Positions 13,190-26,655 of a DNA stretch of 64,000 nucleotides are shown piece after piece. Both the position numbers and the translations under genes were made by a program. This stretch comes from Clusia tigrina (taxonomy: Eukaryota > Arthropoda > Insecta > Diptera > Clusiidae). Positions within the stretch are counted from its first letter, which is position 1. The number at the start of each line of letters is the position of its first letter. The stretch is from positions 95,299,676 to 95,363,675 of the forward strand of contig OV050031.1 in NCBI GenBank assembly GCA_920105625.2. Reading direction: 5' to 3'. The notes beneath the pieces were generated by a model. The model saw only the letters and a list, made by a program, of their open reading frames with translations. It did not search any database and was not told the DNA's origin.

Positions 13190-13330
13190 AGTTCTATACA
13201 GTACGTCCTACACCTATCAAAGTTTGCAACATACAAATGCTTGTAACTTTTTACTGGAGCGTCATAAAACCTTGAAATTTTGTAACAATAACGTACTCGA
13301 GCCTCTTGTCAATTTAAGCTATCGCTCAAA
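13135..13330 (+). repeat. Chimeric monomer (J left part, B right part)
   Basis: The left part reads GCTAATCTTAAGTCCCAAAT, typical of J. From about phase 55 it reads AGTTCTATACAGT and later AACGTACTCGAG, typical of B. It sits at the joint of the eight-monomer duplication and so marks the crossover to within about 50 bp. Confidence 0.75.
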
Positions 13331-13970
13331 GCTATGCTACCCTTGAGTCCCAAATCAATCACTGATAAAACTTCAAATGGCCCTAACTTCTGTACGGTCC
13401 GTCCTCCACCTATCAAAGTTTGCAACATATAAATGCTTGTAACTTTTTACTGGAGCGTCATAAAACCTTGAAATTTTGTAACAATAAAGTACTCGAGCCT
13501 CTTGCCAATTTAAGCTATCGCTCAAAGCTATGGTACCCTTAAGTCCCGAATCAAACACTGATAAAACTTCAAATGGCCCTAAGTTCTATACAGTACGTCC
13601 TACACCTATCAAAGTTTGCAACATACAAATGCTTGTAACTTTTTACTGGAGCGTCATAAAACCTTGAAATTTTGTAACAATAACGTACTCGAGCCTCGTG
13701 TCCATTTAAGCTATCGCTCAAAGCTATGCTACCCTTGAGTCCCAAGTCAATCACTGATAAAACTTCAAATGGCCGTAACTTCTGTACGGTACGTCCTACA
13801 CCTATCAAAGTTTGCAACATATAAATGCTTGTAACTTTTTACTGGAGCGTAATAAAACCTTGAAATTTTGTAACAATAAAGTACTCGAGCCTCTTTCCAA
13901 TTTAAGCTATCGCTCAAAGCTATGCTACCCATAAGTCCCAAATCAAACACTGATAAAACTTCAAATGGCC
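13190..13970 (+). repeat. Eight-monomer duplication, partial copy b
   Basis: It matches 11622-12402 at an offset of 1,568 bp through the B, C, KpnI-type and E' monomers and the first part of the next one. Then it diverges: the monomer at 13919 continues as an F type with the 197-bp allele, whereas the one at 12351 continues with AGTTCTATACAGT. Only about half of the eight-monomer unit is therefore still paired. Confidence 0.7.
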
Positions 13971-15095
13971 CTAACTTCTATACGGTACGTCCTACACCTA
14001 TCAAAGTTTGCAACATATAAAATCCATTTAACTTTTCACTGGAGCGTCATAAAACCTTGAAATTTTGTAACAATAAAGTTCTCGAGCCTCTTGTCTATTT
14101 AAGCTATCGCTCAAAGCTATGCTACCCTTAAGTCCCAAATCAAACACTGATAAAACTTCAAATGGCCCTAACTTCTATACGGTACGTCCTACACCTATCA
14201 AAGTTTGCAACATACAAATGCTTGTAACTTTTTTCTGGAGCGTCATAAAACCTTGAAATTTTGTACCAATAAAGTACTCGAGCCTCGTGTCAATTTAAGC
14301 TATCGCTCAAAGCTATGCTACCCTTGAGTCCCAAATCAAGCTCTGATAAAACTTCAAATGGCCCTAATTTCTATACGGTACGTCCTACTCCTATCAAAGT
14401 TTGCAACATATATGTGCTTGTAACATTTTACTGGAGCGTAATAAAACCTTGAAAATTTGTAACAATAAAGCACTCGAGCCGCTTGACAATTTAAGCTATC
14501 GCTCAAAGCTATGCTACCCTTGAGTCCCAAATCAAACTCTGATAAAACTTCAAATGGTCCGGCCTTCTGTACGGTACGTCATACACCTATCAAAGTTTGC
14601 AACATACAAATGCTTGTAACTTTTTACTGGAGCGTCATAAAACCTTGAAATTTTGTAACAATAAAGTACTCGAGCCTCTTGTCATTTTAAGCTATCGCTC
14701 AAAGCTATGCTACCCTTAAGTCCCGAATCAAACACTGATAAAACTTTAAATGGCCCTAACTTCTGTACGGTACGTCCTACACCTATCAAAGTGTGCAACA
14801 CACAAATGCATTTAACTTTTTACTGGAGCGTCATAAAACCTTGAAATTTTGTAACAATAAAGCACTCGAGCCGTTTGTCAATTTAAGCTTTCGCTCAAAG
14901 CTATGCTACCCTTGAGTCCCAAATAAAACACTGATAAAACTTCAAATGGCCCTAACTTCTATACGGTACGTCCTACACCTATCAAAGTTTGCAAAATACA
15001 AATGCTTGTAACTTTTTACTGGAGCGTAATAAAACCTTGAAATTTTGTAACAATAAAGTACTCGAGCCTCTTGTCAATTTAAGCTATCGCTCAAA

Positions 15096-15485
15096 GCTAT
15101 GCTACCCTTAAGTCCCAAATCAAACACTGATAAAACTTCAAATGGCCCTAAATTCTATACGGTACGTCCTACACCTATCAAAGTTTGCAACATAGAAATG
15201 CTTGTAACTTTTTACTGGAGCGTCATAAAACATTGAAATTTTTGACAATAAAGTACTCGAGCCGCTTGTCAATTTAAGCTATCGCTCAAAGCTATGCTAC
15301 CCTTGAATCCCAAATCAATCACTGATAAAACTTCAAATGGCCCTAAGTTCTATACAGTACGTCCTACACCTATCAAAGTTTGCAACATACAAATGCTTGT
15401 AACTTTTACTGGAGCGTCATAAAACCTTGAAATTTTGTAACAATAACGTACTCGAGCCTCTTGTCAATTTAAGCTATCGCTCAAA
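15096..15485 (+). repeat. Two adjacent 195-bp monomers
   Basis: The first has GAAATTTTTGACAATAAAG in place of GAAATTTTGTAACAATAAAG, a net loss of one base near 15241. It also reads CATAGAAATG and CCGCTTGTCAA. The second has CTTGTAACTTTTACTGG with a T4 tract in place of T5, near 15400. Together they remove two bases of phase. Similar shortened alleles were not seen elsewhere in the left domain. Confidence 0.75.
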
Positions 15486-16661
15486 GCTATGCTACCCTTG
15501 AGTCCCAAATCAATCACTGATAAAACTTCAAATGGCCCTAACTTCTGTACGGTACGTCCTACACCTATCAAAGTTTGCAACATATAAATGCTTGTAACTT
15601 TTTACTGGAGCGTAATAAAACCTTGAAATTTTGTAACAATAAAGTACTCGAGCCTCTTTCCAATTTAAGCTATCGCTCAAAGCTATGCTACCCTTAAGTC
15701 CCAAATCAAACACTGATAAAACTTCAAATGGCCCTAACTTCTATACGGTACGTCCTACACCTATCAAAGTTTGCAACATATAAATGCATTTAACTTTTCA
15801 CTGGAGCGTCATAAAACCTTGAAATTTTGTAACAATAAAGTTCTCGAGCCTCTTGTCAATTTAAGCTATCGCTCAAAGCTATGCTACCCTTAAGTCCCGA
15901 ATCAAACACTGATAAAACTTCAAATGGCCCTAACTTCTATACGGTACGTCCTACACCTATCAAAGTTTGCAACATACAAATGCTTGTAACTTTTTTCTGG
16001 AGCGTCATAAAACCTTGAAATTTTGTTCCAATAAAGTACTCGAGCCTCTTGTCAATTTAAGCTATCGCTCAAAGCTATGCTACCCTTGAGTCCCAAATCA
16101 AACTCTGATAAAACTTCAAATGGCCCTAACTTCTATACGGTACGTCCTACACCTATCAAAGTTTGCAACATATATGTGCTTGTAACTTTTTACTGGAGCG
16201 TAATAAAACCTTGAAATTTTGTAACAATAAAGCACTCGAGCCGCTTGACAATTTAAGCTATCGCTCAAAGCTATGCTACCCTTGAGTCCCAAATCAAACT
16301 CTGATAAAACTTCAAATGGCCCGGCCTTCTGTACGGTACGTCATACACCTATCAAAGTTTGCAACATACAAATGCTTGTAACTTTTTACTGGAGCGTCAT
16401 AAAACCTTGAAATTTTGTAACAATAAAGTACTCGAGCCTCTTGTCATTTTAAGCTATCGCTCAAAGCTATGGTACCCTTAAGTCCCGAATCAAACACTGA
16501 TAAAACTTTAAATGGCCCTAACTTCTGTACGGTACGTCCTACACCTATCAAAGTGTGCAACACACAAATGCATTTAACTTTTTACTGGAGCGTCATAAAA
16601 CCTTGAAATTTTGTAACAATAAAGCACTCGAGCCGTTTGTCAATTTAAGCTTTCGCTCAAA

Positions 16662-19600
16662 GCTATGCTACCCTTGAGTCCCAAATAAAACACTGATAAA
16701 ACTTCAAATGGCCCTAAATTCTATACGGTACGTCCTACACCTATCTAAGTTTTCAACATATAAATGCTTGTAACTTTTTACTGGAGCGTCATAAAACCTT
16801 GAAATTTTGCAACAATAAAGTACTCGAGCCTCTTGTCAATTTAGGCTATCGCTCAAAGCTATGCTACCCTTAAGTCCCAAATCAAACACTGATAAAACTT
16901 CAAATGGCCCTAACTTCTGTACGGTACGTCCTACACCTATCAAAGTTTGCAACATATAAATGCATTTAACTTTTCACTGGAGCGTCATAAAACCTTGAAA
17001 TTTTGTAACAATAAAGTTCTCGAGCCTCTTGTCAATTTAAGCTATCGCTCAAAGCTATGCTACCCTTTAGTCCCGAATCAAACACTGATAAAACTTCAAA
17101 TGGCCCTAACTTCTATACGGTACGTCCTACACCTATCAAAGTTTGCAACATACAAATGCTTGTAACTTTTTACTGGAGCGTCATAAAACCTTGAAACTTT
17201 GTACCAATAAAGTACTCGAGCCTCTTGTCAATTTAAGCTATCGCTCAAAGCTATGCTACCCTTGAGTCCCAAATCAAACACTGATAAAACTTCAAATGGC
17301 CCTAACTTCTGTACGGTACGTCCTACATCTATCAAAGTTTGCAACATACAAATGCTTGTAACTTTTTACTGGAGCGTCATAAAACGTTGAAATTTTGTAA
17401 CAATAAAGTACTCGAGCCTCTTGTCAATTTAAGCTATCGCTCAAAGCTATGCTACCCTTAAGTTCCAAATCAAACACTGATAAAACTTCAAATGGCCCTA
17501 ACTTCTATACGGTACGTCCTACACCTATCAAAGTTTGCAAAATACAAATGCTTGTAACTTTTTACTGGAGCGTAATAAAACCTTGAAATTTTGTAACAAT
17601 AAAGTACTCGAGCCTCTTGTCAATTTAAGCTATCGCTCAAAGCTATGCTACCCTTAAGTCCCGAATCAAACACTGATAAAACTTCAAATGGCCCTAAGTT
17701 CTTTTCGGTACGTCCTACACCTATCAAAGTTTGCAACATACAAATGCTTGTAACTTTTTACTGGAGCGTCATAAAACCTTGAAATTTTGTAACAATAAAG
17801 TACTCGAGCCTCTTGTCAATTTAAGCTATCGCTAAAAGCTATGCTACCCTTGAGTCCCAAATCAATCACTGATAAAACTTCAAATGGCCCTAACTTCTGT
17901 ACGGTACGTCCTACACCTATCAAAGTTTGCAACATATAAATGCTTGTAACTTTTTACTGGAGCGTAATAAAACCTTGAAATTTTCTAACAATAAAGTACT
18001 CGAGCCTCTTGTCAATTTAAGCTATCGCTGAAAGCTATGCTACCCTTAAGTCCCAAATCAAACACTGATAAAACTTCAAATGGCCCTAACTTCTATACGG
18101 TACGTCCTACACCTATCAAAGTTTGCAACATATAAATGCATTTAACTTTTCACTGGAGCGTCACAAAACCTTGAAATTTTGTAACAATAAAGTTCTCGAG
18201 AATCTTGTCAATTTAAGCTATCGCTCAAAGCTATGCTACCCTTAAGTCCCGAATCAAACACTGATAAAACTTCAAATGGCCCTAACTTCTATACGGTACG
18301 TCCTACACCTATCAAAGTTTGCAACATACAAATGCTTGTAACTTTTTACTGGAGCGTCATAAAACCTTGAAATTTTGTACCAATAAAGTACTCGAGCCTC
18401 TTGTCAATTTAAGCTATCGCTCAAAGCTATGCTACCCTTGAGTCCCAAACAAACTCTGATAAAACTTCAAATGGCCCTAACTTCTATACGGTACGTCCTA
18501 CACCTATCAAAGTTTGCAACATATATGTGCTTGTAACTTTTTACTGGAGCGTAATAAAACCTTGAAATTTTGTAACAATAAAGCACTCGAGCCGCTTGAC
18601 AATTTAAGCTATCGCTCAAAGCTATGCTACCCTTGAGTCCCAAATCAAACTCTGATAAAACTTCAAATGGCCCGGCCTTCTGTACGGTACGTCATACACC
18701 TATCAAAGTTTGCAACATACAAATGCTTGTAACTTTTTAATGGAGCGTCATAAAACCTTGAAATTTTGTAACAATAAAGTACTCGAGCCTCTTGTCATTT
18801 TAAGCTATCGCTCAAAGCTATGCTACCCTTAAGTCCCGAATCAAACACTGATAAAACTTTAAATGGCCCTAACTTCTGTACGGTACGTCCTACACCTATC
18901 AAAGTGTGCAACACACAAATGCATTTAACTTTTTACTGGAGCGTCAAAAAACCTTGAAATTTTGTAACAATAAAGCACTCGAGCCGTTTGTCAATTTAAG
19001 CTTTCGCTCAAAGCTATGCTACCCTTGAGTCCCAAATAAAACACTGATAAAACTTCAAATGGCCCTAAATTCTATACGGTACGTCCTACACCTATCAAAG
19101 TTTTCAACATATAAATGCTTGTAACTTTTTACTGGAGCGTCATAAAACCTTGAAATTTTGCAACAATAAAGTACTCGAGCCTCTTGTCAATTTAGGCTAT
19201 CGCTCAAAGCTATGTTACCCTTAAGTCCCAAATCAAACACTGATAAAACTTCAAATGGCCCTAACTTCTGTACGGTAGGTCCTACACCTATCAAAGTTTG
19301 CAACATATAAATGCATTTAACTTTTCACTGGAGCGTCATAAAACCTTGAAATTTTGTAACAATAAAGTTCTCGAGCCTCTTGTCAATTTAAGCTATCGCT
19401 CAAAGCTATGCTACCCTTAAGTCCCGAATCAAACACTGATAAAACTTCAAATGGCCCTAACTTCTATACGGTACGTCCTACACCTATCAAAGTTTGCAAC
19501 ATACAAATGCTTGTAACTTTTTACTGGAGCGTCATAAAACCTTGAAATTTTGTACCAATAAAGTACTCGAGCCTCTTGTCAATTTAAGCTATCGCTCAAA

Positions 19601-19690
19601 GCAATGCTACCCTTGAGTCCCAAATCAAACACTGATAAAACTTCAAATGGCCCTAACTTCTGTACGATACGTCCTACACCTATCAAAGTT
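16662..19690 (+). repeat. About 3.0-kb block, copy a (partner 6,075 bp downstream)
   Basis: It starts at the I' monomer after H at 16466 and includes the rare alleles CCTACATCTATC (17330), AAAACGTTG (17385), CTCGAGAATC (18195), a one-base deletion in CCCAAACAAACTC (about 18450) and GTACGATACG (19666). The same alleles recur in order at +6,075, the odd number explained by the shared deletion. Homology ends near 19690, where TTTTTTCTGG replaces TTTTTACTGG. Confidence 0.82.
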
Positions 19691-19879
19691 TGCAACATAC
19701 AAATGCTTGTAACTTTTTTCTGGAGCGTCATAAAACCTTGAAATTTTGTTCCAATAAAGTACTCGAGCCTCTTGTCAATTTAAGCTATCGCTCAAAGCTA
19801 TGCTACCCTTGAGTCCCAAATCAAACTCTGATAAAACTTCAAATGGCCCTAACTTCTATACGGTACGTCCTACACCTAT

Positions 19880-20859
19880 CAAAGTTTGCAACATATATGT
19901 GCTTGTAACTTTTTACTGGAGCGTAATAAAACCTTGAAATTTTGTAACAATAAAGCACTCGAGCCGCTTGACAATTTAAGCTATCGCTCAAAGCTATGCT
20001 ACACTTGAGTCCCAAATCAAACTCTGATAAAACTTCAAATGGCCCGGCCTTCTGTACGGTACGTCATACACCTATCAAAGTTTGCAACATACAAATGCTT
20101 GTAACTTTTTACTGGAGCGTCATAAAACCTTGAAATTTTGTAACAATAAAGTACTCGAGCCTCTTGTCATTTTAAGCTATCGCTCAAAGCTATGCTACCC
20201 TTAAGTCCCGAATCAAACACTGATAAAACTTTAAATGGCCCTAACTTCTGTACGGTACGTCCTACACCTATCAAAGTGTGCAACACACAAATGCATTTAA
20301 CTTTTTACTGGAGCGTCATAAAACCTTGAAATTTTGTAACAATAAAGCACTCGAGCCGTTTGTCAATTTAAGCTTTCGCTCAAAGCTATGCTACCCTTGA
20401 GTCCCAAATAAAACACTGATAAAACTTCAAATGGCCCTAAATTCTATACGGTACGTCCTACACCTATCTAAGTTTTCAACATATAAATGCTTGTAACTTT
20501 TTACTGGAGCGTCATAAAACCTTGAAATTTTGCAACAATAAAGTACTCGAGCCTCTTGTCAATTTAGGCTATCGCTCAAAGCTATGCTACCCTTAAGTCC
20601 CAAATCAAACACTGATAAAACTTCAAATGGCCCTAACTTCTGTACGGTACGTCCTACACCTATCAAAGTTTGCAACATATAAATGCATTTAACTTTTCAC
20701 TGGAGCGTCATAAAACCTTGAAATTTTGTAACAATAAAGTACTCGAGCCTCTTGTCAATTTAAGCTATCGCTCAAAGCTATGCTACCCTTGAGTCCCAAA
20801 TCAATCACTGATAAAACTTCAAATGGCCCTAACTTCTGTACGGTACGTCCTACACCTAT
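19880..20859 (+). repeat. Five-monomer (980-bp) duplication in middle domain, copy a
   Basis: It covers K, L (CCCGGCC at 20043), H (20276), I' and an F-like monomer. The same series follows 980 bp later. A private change is GCTACACTTGAG at about 19998. Confidence 0.75.
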
Positions 20860-21690
20860 CAAAGTTTGCAACATATATGTGCTTGTAACTTTTTACTGGA
20901 GCGTAATAAAACCTTGAAATTTTGTAACAATAAAGCACTCGAGCCGCTTGACAATTTAAGCTATCGCTCAAAGCTATGCTACCCTTGAGTCCCAAATCAA
21001 ACTCTGATAAAACTTCAAATGGCCCGGCCTTCTGTACGGTACGTCATACACCTATCAAAGTTTGCAACATACAAATGCTTGTAACTTTTTACTGGAGCGT
21101 CATAAAACCTTGAAATTTTGTAACAATAAAGTACTCGAGCCTCTTGTCATTTTAAGCTATCGCTCAAAGCTATGCTATCCTTAAGTCCCGAATCAAACAC
21201 TGATAAAACTTTAAATGGCCCTAACTTCTGTACGGTACGTCCTACACCTATCAAAGTGTGCAACACACAAATGCATTTAACTTTTTACTGGAGCGTCATA
21301 AAACCTTGAAATTTTGTAACAATAAAGCACTCGAGCCGTTTGTCAATTTAAGCTTTTGCTCAAAGCTATGCTACCCTTGAGTCCCAAATAAAACACTGAT
21401 AAAACTTCAAATGGCCCTAAATTCTATACGGTACGTCCTACACCTATCTAAGTTTTCAACATATAAATGCTTGTAACTTTTTACTGGAGCGTCATAAAAC
21501 CTTGAAATTTTGCAACAATAAAGTACTCGAGCCTCTTGTCAATTTAGGCTATCGCTAAAAGCTATGCTACCCTTAAGTCCCAAATCAAACACTGATAAAA
21601 CTTCAAATGGCCCTAACTTCTGTACGGTACGTCCTACACCTATCAAAGTTTGCAACATATAAATGCATTTAACTTTTCACTGGAGCGTCA
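20860..21690 (+). repeat. Five-monomer duplication in middle domain, copy b
   Basis: L lies at 21023 and H at 21256, each 980 bp from its partner. Private changes are GCTATCCTTAAG (about 21175), AAGCTTTTGCTC (21350) and ATCGCTAAAAGC (about 21553). Homology stops near 21690, where AAAACGTTG replaces AAAACCTTG. Confidence 0.72.
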
Positions 21691-22736
21691 TAAAACGTTG
21701 AAATTTTGTAACAATAAAGTACTCGAGCCTCTTGTCAATTTAAGCTATCGCTCAAAGCTATGCTACCCTTAAGTTCCAAATCAAACACTGATAAAACTTC
21801 AAATGGCCCTAACTTCTATACGGTACGTCCTACACCTATCAAAGTTTGCAAAATACAAATGCTTGTAACTTTTTACTGGAGCGTAATAAAACCTTGAAAT
21901 TTTGTAACAATAAAGTACTCGAGCCTCTTGTCAATTTAAGCTATCGCTCAAAGCTATGCTACCCTTAAGTCCCGAATCAAACACTGATAAAACTTCAAAT
22001 GGCCCTAAGTTCTATTCGGTACGTCCTACACCTATCAAAGTTTGCAACATACAAATGCTTGTAACTTTTTACTGGAGCGTCATAAAACCTTGAAATTTTG
22101 TAACAATAAAGTACTCGAGCCTCTTGTCAATTTAAGCTATCACTCAAAGCTATGCTACCCTTGAGTCCCAAATCAATCACTGATAAAACTTCAAATGGCC
22201 CTAACTTCTGTACGGTACGTCCTACACCTATCAAAGTTTGCAACATATAAATGCTTGTAACTTTTTACTGGAGCGTAATAAAACCTTGAAATTTTGTAAC
22301 AATAAAGTACTCGAGCCTCTTGTCAATTTAAGCTATCGCTGAAAGCTATGCTACCCTTAAGTCCCAAATCAAACACTGATAAAACTTCAAATGGCCCTAA
22401 CTTCTATACGGTACGTCCTACACCTATCAAAGTTTGCAACATATAAATGCATTTAACTTTTCACTGGAGCGTCACAAAACCTTGAAATTTTGTAACAATA
22501 AAGTTCTCGAGAATCTTGTCAATTTAAGCTATCGCTCAAAGCTATGCTACCCTTAAGTCCCGAATCAAACACTGATAAAACTTCAAATGGCCCTAACTTC
22601 TATACGGTACGTCCTACACCTATCAAAGTTTGCAACATACAAATGCTTGTAACTTTTTACTGGAGCGTCATAAAACCTTGAAATTTTGTACCAATAAAGT
22701 ACTCGAGCCTCTTGTCAATTTAAGCTATCGCTCAAA

Positions 22737-25700
22737 GCTATGCTACCCTTGAGTCCCAAATAAAACACTGATAAAACTTCAAATGGCCCTAAATTCTATA
22801 CGGTACGTCCTACACCTATCTAAGTTTTCAACATATAAATGCTTGTAACTTTTTACTGGAGCGTCATAAAACCTTGAAATTTTGCAACAATAAAGTACTC
22901 GAGCCTCTTGTCAATTTAGGCTATCGCTAAAAGCTATGCTACCCTTAAGTCCCAAATCAAACACTGATAAAACTTCAAATGGCCCTAACTTCTGTACGGT
23001 ACGTCCTACACCTATCAAAGTTTGCAACATATAAATGCATTTAACTTTTCACTGGAGCGTCATAAAACCTTGAAATTTTGTAACAATAAAGTTCTCGAGC
23101 CTCTTGTCAATTTAAGCTATCGCTCAAAGCTATGCTACCCTTTAGTCCCGAATCAAACACTGATAAAACTTCAAATGGCCCTAACTTCTATACGGTACGT
23201 CCTACACCTATCAAAGTTTGCAACATACAAATGCTTGTAACTTTTTACTGGAGCGTCATAAAACCTTGAAACTTTGTACCAATAAAGTACTCGAGCCTCT
23301 TGTCAATTTAAGCTATCGCTCAAAGCTATGCTACCCTTGAGTCCCAAATCAAACACTGATAAAACTTCAAATGGCCCTAACTTCTGTACGGTACGTCCTA
23401 CATCTATCAAAGTTTGCAACATACAAATGCTTGTAACTTTTTACTGGAGCGTCATAAAACGTTGAAATTTTGTAACAATAAAGTACTCGAGCCTCTTGTC
23501 AATTTAAGCTATCGCTCAAAGCTATGCTACCCTTAAGTTCCAAATCAAACACTGATAAAACTTCAAATGGCCCTAACTTCTATACGGTACGTCCTACACC
23601 TATCAAAGTTTGCAAAATACAAATGCTTGTAACTTTTTACTGGAGCGTAATAAAACCTTGAAATTTTGTAACAATAAAGTACTCGAGCCTCTTGTCAATT
23701 TAAGCTATCGCTCAAAGCTATGCTACCCTTAAGTCCCGAATCAAACACTGATAAAACTTCAAATGGCCCTAAGTTCTATTCGGTACGTCCTACACCTATC
23801 AAAGTTTGCAACATACAAATGCTTGTAACTTTTTACTGGAGCGTCATAAAACCTTGAAATTTTGTAACAATAAAGTACTCGAGCCTCTTGTCAATTTAAG
23901 CTATCGCTCAAAGCTATGCTACCCTTGAGTCCCAAATCAATCACTGATAAAACTTCAAATGGCCCTAACTTCTGTACGGTACGTCCTACACCTATCAAAG
24001 TTTGCAACATATAAATGCTTGTAACTTTTTACTGGAGCGTAATAAAACCTTGAAATTTTGTAACAATAAAGTATTCGAGCCTCTTGTCAATTTAAGCTAT
24101 CGCTGAAAGCTATGCTACCCTTAAGTCCCAAATCAAACACTGATAAAACTTCAAATGGCCCTAACTTCTATACGGTACGTCCTACACCTATCAAAGTTTG
24201 CAACATATAAATGCATTTAACTTTTCACTGGAGCGTCACAAAACCTTGAAATTTTGTAACAATAAAGTTCTCGAGAATCTTGTCAATTTAAGCTATCGCT
24301 CAAAGCTATGCTACCCTTAAGTCCCGAATCAAACACTGATAAAACTTCAAATGGCCCTAACTTCTATACGGTACGTCCTACACCTATCAAAGTTTGCAAC
24401 ATACAAATGCTTGTAACTTTTTACTGGAGCGTCATAAAACCTTGAAATTTTGTACCAATAAAGTACTCGAGCCTCTTGTCAATTTAAGCTATCGCTCAAA
24501 GCTATGCTACCCTTGAGTCCCAAACAAACTCTGATAAAACTTCAAATGGCCCTAACTTCTCTACGGTACGTCCTACACCTATCAAAGTTTGCAACATATA
24601 TGTGCTTGTAACTTTTTACTGGAGCGTAATAAAACCTTGAAATTTTGTAACAATAAAGCACTCGAGCCGCTTGACAATTTAAGCTATCGCTCAAAGCTAT
24701 GCTACCCTTGAGTCCCAAATCAAACTCTGATAAAACTTCAAATGGCCCGGCCTTCTGTACGGTACGTCATACACCTATCAAAGTTTGCAACATACAAATG
24801 CTTGTAACTTTTTAATGGAGCGTCATAAAACCTTGAAATTTTGTAACAATAAAGTACTCGAGCCTCTTGTCATTTTAAGCTATCGCTCAAAGCTATGCTA
24901 CCCTTAAGTCCCGAATCAAACACTGATAAAACTTTAAATGGCCCTAACTTCTGTACGGTACGTCCTACACCTATCAAAGTGTGCAACACACAAATGCATT
25001 TAACTTTTTACTGGAGCGTCAAAAAACCTTGAAATTTTGTAACAATAAAGCACTCGAGCCGTTTGTCAATTTAAGCTTTCGCTCAAAGCTATGCTACCCT
25101 TGAGTCCCAAATAAAACACTGATAAAACTTCAAATGGCCCTAAATTCTATACGGTACGTCCTACACCTATCAAAGCTTTCAACATATAAATGCTTGTAAC
25201 TTTTTACTGGAGAGTCATAAAACCTTGAAATTTTGCAACAATAAAGTACTCGAGCCTCTTGTCAATTTAGGCTATCGCTCAAAGCTATGTTACCCTTAAG
25301 TCCCAAATCAAACACTGATAAAACTTCAAATGGCCCTAACTTCTGTACGGTAGGTCCTACACCTATCAAAGTTTGCAACATATAAATGCATTTAACTTTT
25401 CACTGGAGCGTCATAAAACCTTGAAATTTTGTAACAATAAAGTTCTCGAGCCTCTTGTCAATTTAAGCTATCGCTCAAAGCTATGCTACCCTTAAGTCCC
25501 GAATCAAACACTGATAAAACTTCAAATGGCCCTAACTTCTATACGGTACGTCCTACACCTATCAAAGTTTGCAACATACAAATGCTTGTAACTTTTTACT
25601 GGAGCGTCATAAAACCTTGAAATTTTGTACCAATAAAGTACTCGAGCGTCTTGTCAATTTAAGCTATCGCTCAAAGCAATGCTACCCTTGAGTCCCAAAT

Positions 25701-25765
25701 CAAACACTGATAAAACTTCAAATGGCCCTAACTTCTGTACGATACGTCCTACACCTATCAAAGTT
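22737..25765 (+). repeat. About 3.0-kb block, copy b
   Basis: It repeats 16662-19690 at an offset of 6,075 bp, including the AATGGAGCG variant (24812), GCGTCAAAAAACC (25017) and GATACGTCC (25741). Private changes include GTTCTATTCGG at 23775 against GTTCTTTTCGG, and CAAAGCTTTCAAC at 25170, which makes an extra HindIII site. Upstream, 21.70-22.73 kb matches 17.39-18.43 kb at an offset of 4,311 bp, so one block was reused at least three times. Confidence 0.82.
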
Positions 25766-26655
25766 TGCAACATACAAATGCTTGTAACTTTTTACTGGAG
25801 CGTCATAAAACGTTGAAATTTTGTAACAATAAAGTACTCGAGCCTCTTGTCAATTTAAGCTATCGCTCTAAGCTGTGCTACCCTTAAGTTCCAAATCAAA
25901 CACTGATAAAACTTCAAATGGCCCTAACTTCTATACGGTACGTCCTACACCTATCAAAGTTTGCAAAATACAAATGCTTGTAACTTTTTACTGGAGCGTA
26001 ATAAAACCTTGAAATTTTGTAACAATAAAGTACTCGAGCCTCTTGTCAATTTAAGCTATCGCTCAAAGCTATGCTACCCTTAAGTCCCGAATCAAACACT
26101 GATAAAACTTCAAATGGCCCTAAGTTCTATACGGTACGTCCTACACCTATCAAAGTTTGCAACATACAAATGCTTGTAACTTTTTACTGGAGCGTCATAA
26201 AACCTTGAAATTTTGTAACAATAAAGTACTCGAGCCTCTTGTCAATTTAAGCTATCGCTCAAAGCTATGCTACCCTTGAGTCCCAAATCAATCACTGATA
26301 AAACTTCAAATGGCCCTAACTTCTGTACGGTACATCCTACACCTATCAAAGTTTGCAACATATAAATGCTTGTAAATTTTTACTGGAGCGTAATAAAACC
26401 TTGAAATTTTGTAACAATAAAGTACTCGAGCCTCTTGTCAATTTAAGCTATCGCTGAAAGCTATGCTACCCTTAAGTCCCAAATCAAACACTGATAAAAC
26501 TTCAAATGGCCCTAACTTCTATACGGTACGTCCTACACCTATCAAAGTTTGCAACATATAAATGCATTTAACTTTTCACTGGAGCGTCATAAAACCTTGA
26601 AATTTTGTAACAATAAAGTTCTCGAGCCTCTTGTCAATTTAAGCTATCGCTCAAA

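Larger units (their letters stand above)
1..16661 (+). repeat. Left satellite domain with variable-length higher-order repeats
   Basis: About 85 monomers fall into recurring types, whose order is partly conserved. A typical run reads K (ATATATGTG, CCGCTTGAC), L (CCCGGCC, GTCATACA), H (GTGTGCAACACAC, AAGCTTTCG), I (AATAAAAC, GCAAAATAC), J (GCTAATCTTAAG), B (AGTTCTATACAGT, AACGTACTC), C (CCTCCACC), E (CTCTTTCCAA), F (GCATTTAAC, GTTCTCGAG) and G (TTTTTTCTGG, TGTACCAAT). Successive L monomers are 12, 16, 17, 9, 10 and 9 monomers apart. The ancestral cassette was probably about 10 monomers, later lengthened and shortened by unequal exchange; that is inference. Confidence 0.85.
16662..26655 (+). 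repeat. Middle satellite domain, rearranged relative of the left domain
   Basis: L-H pairs continue at 18671, 20043, 21023 and 24746, but H is now followed by a new I' monomer with CTAAATTC, AGTTTTCAAC, TTTTGCAACAAT and TTTAGGCTATCGC in place of the I-J pair. Further domain-specific alleles are AAAACGTTGAAATTTTG, GTTCTATTCGGTACG, ATCGCTGAAAGC and CTCGAGAATCTTG. The spacing of L (7, 5 and 19 monomers) shows repeated shuffling. The ACAGT and AACGTACTC alleles of the left domain are absent. Confidence 0.8.
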
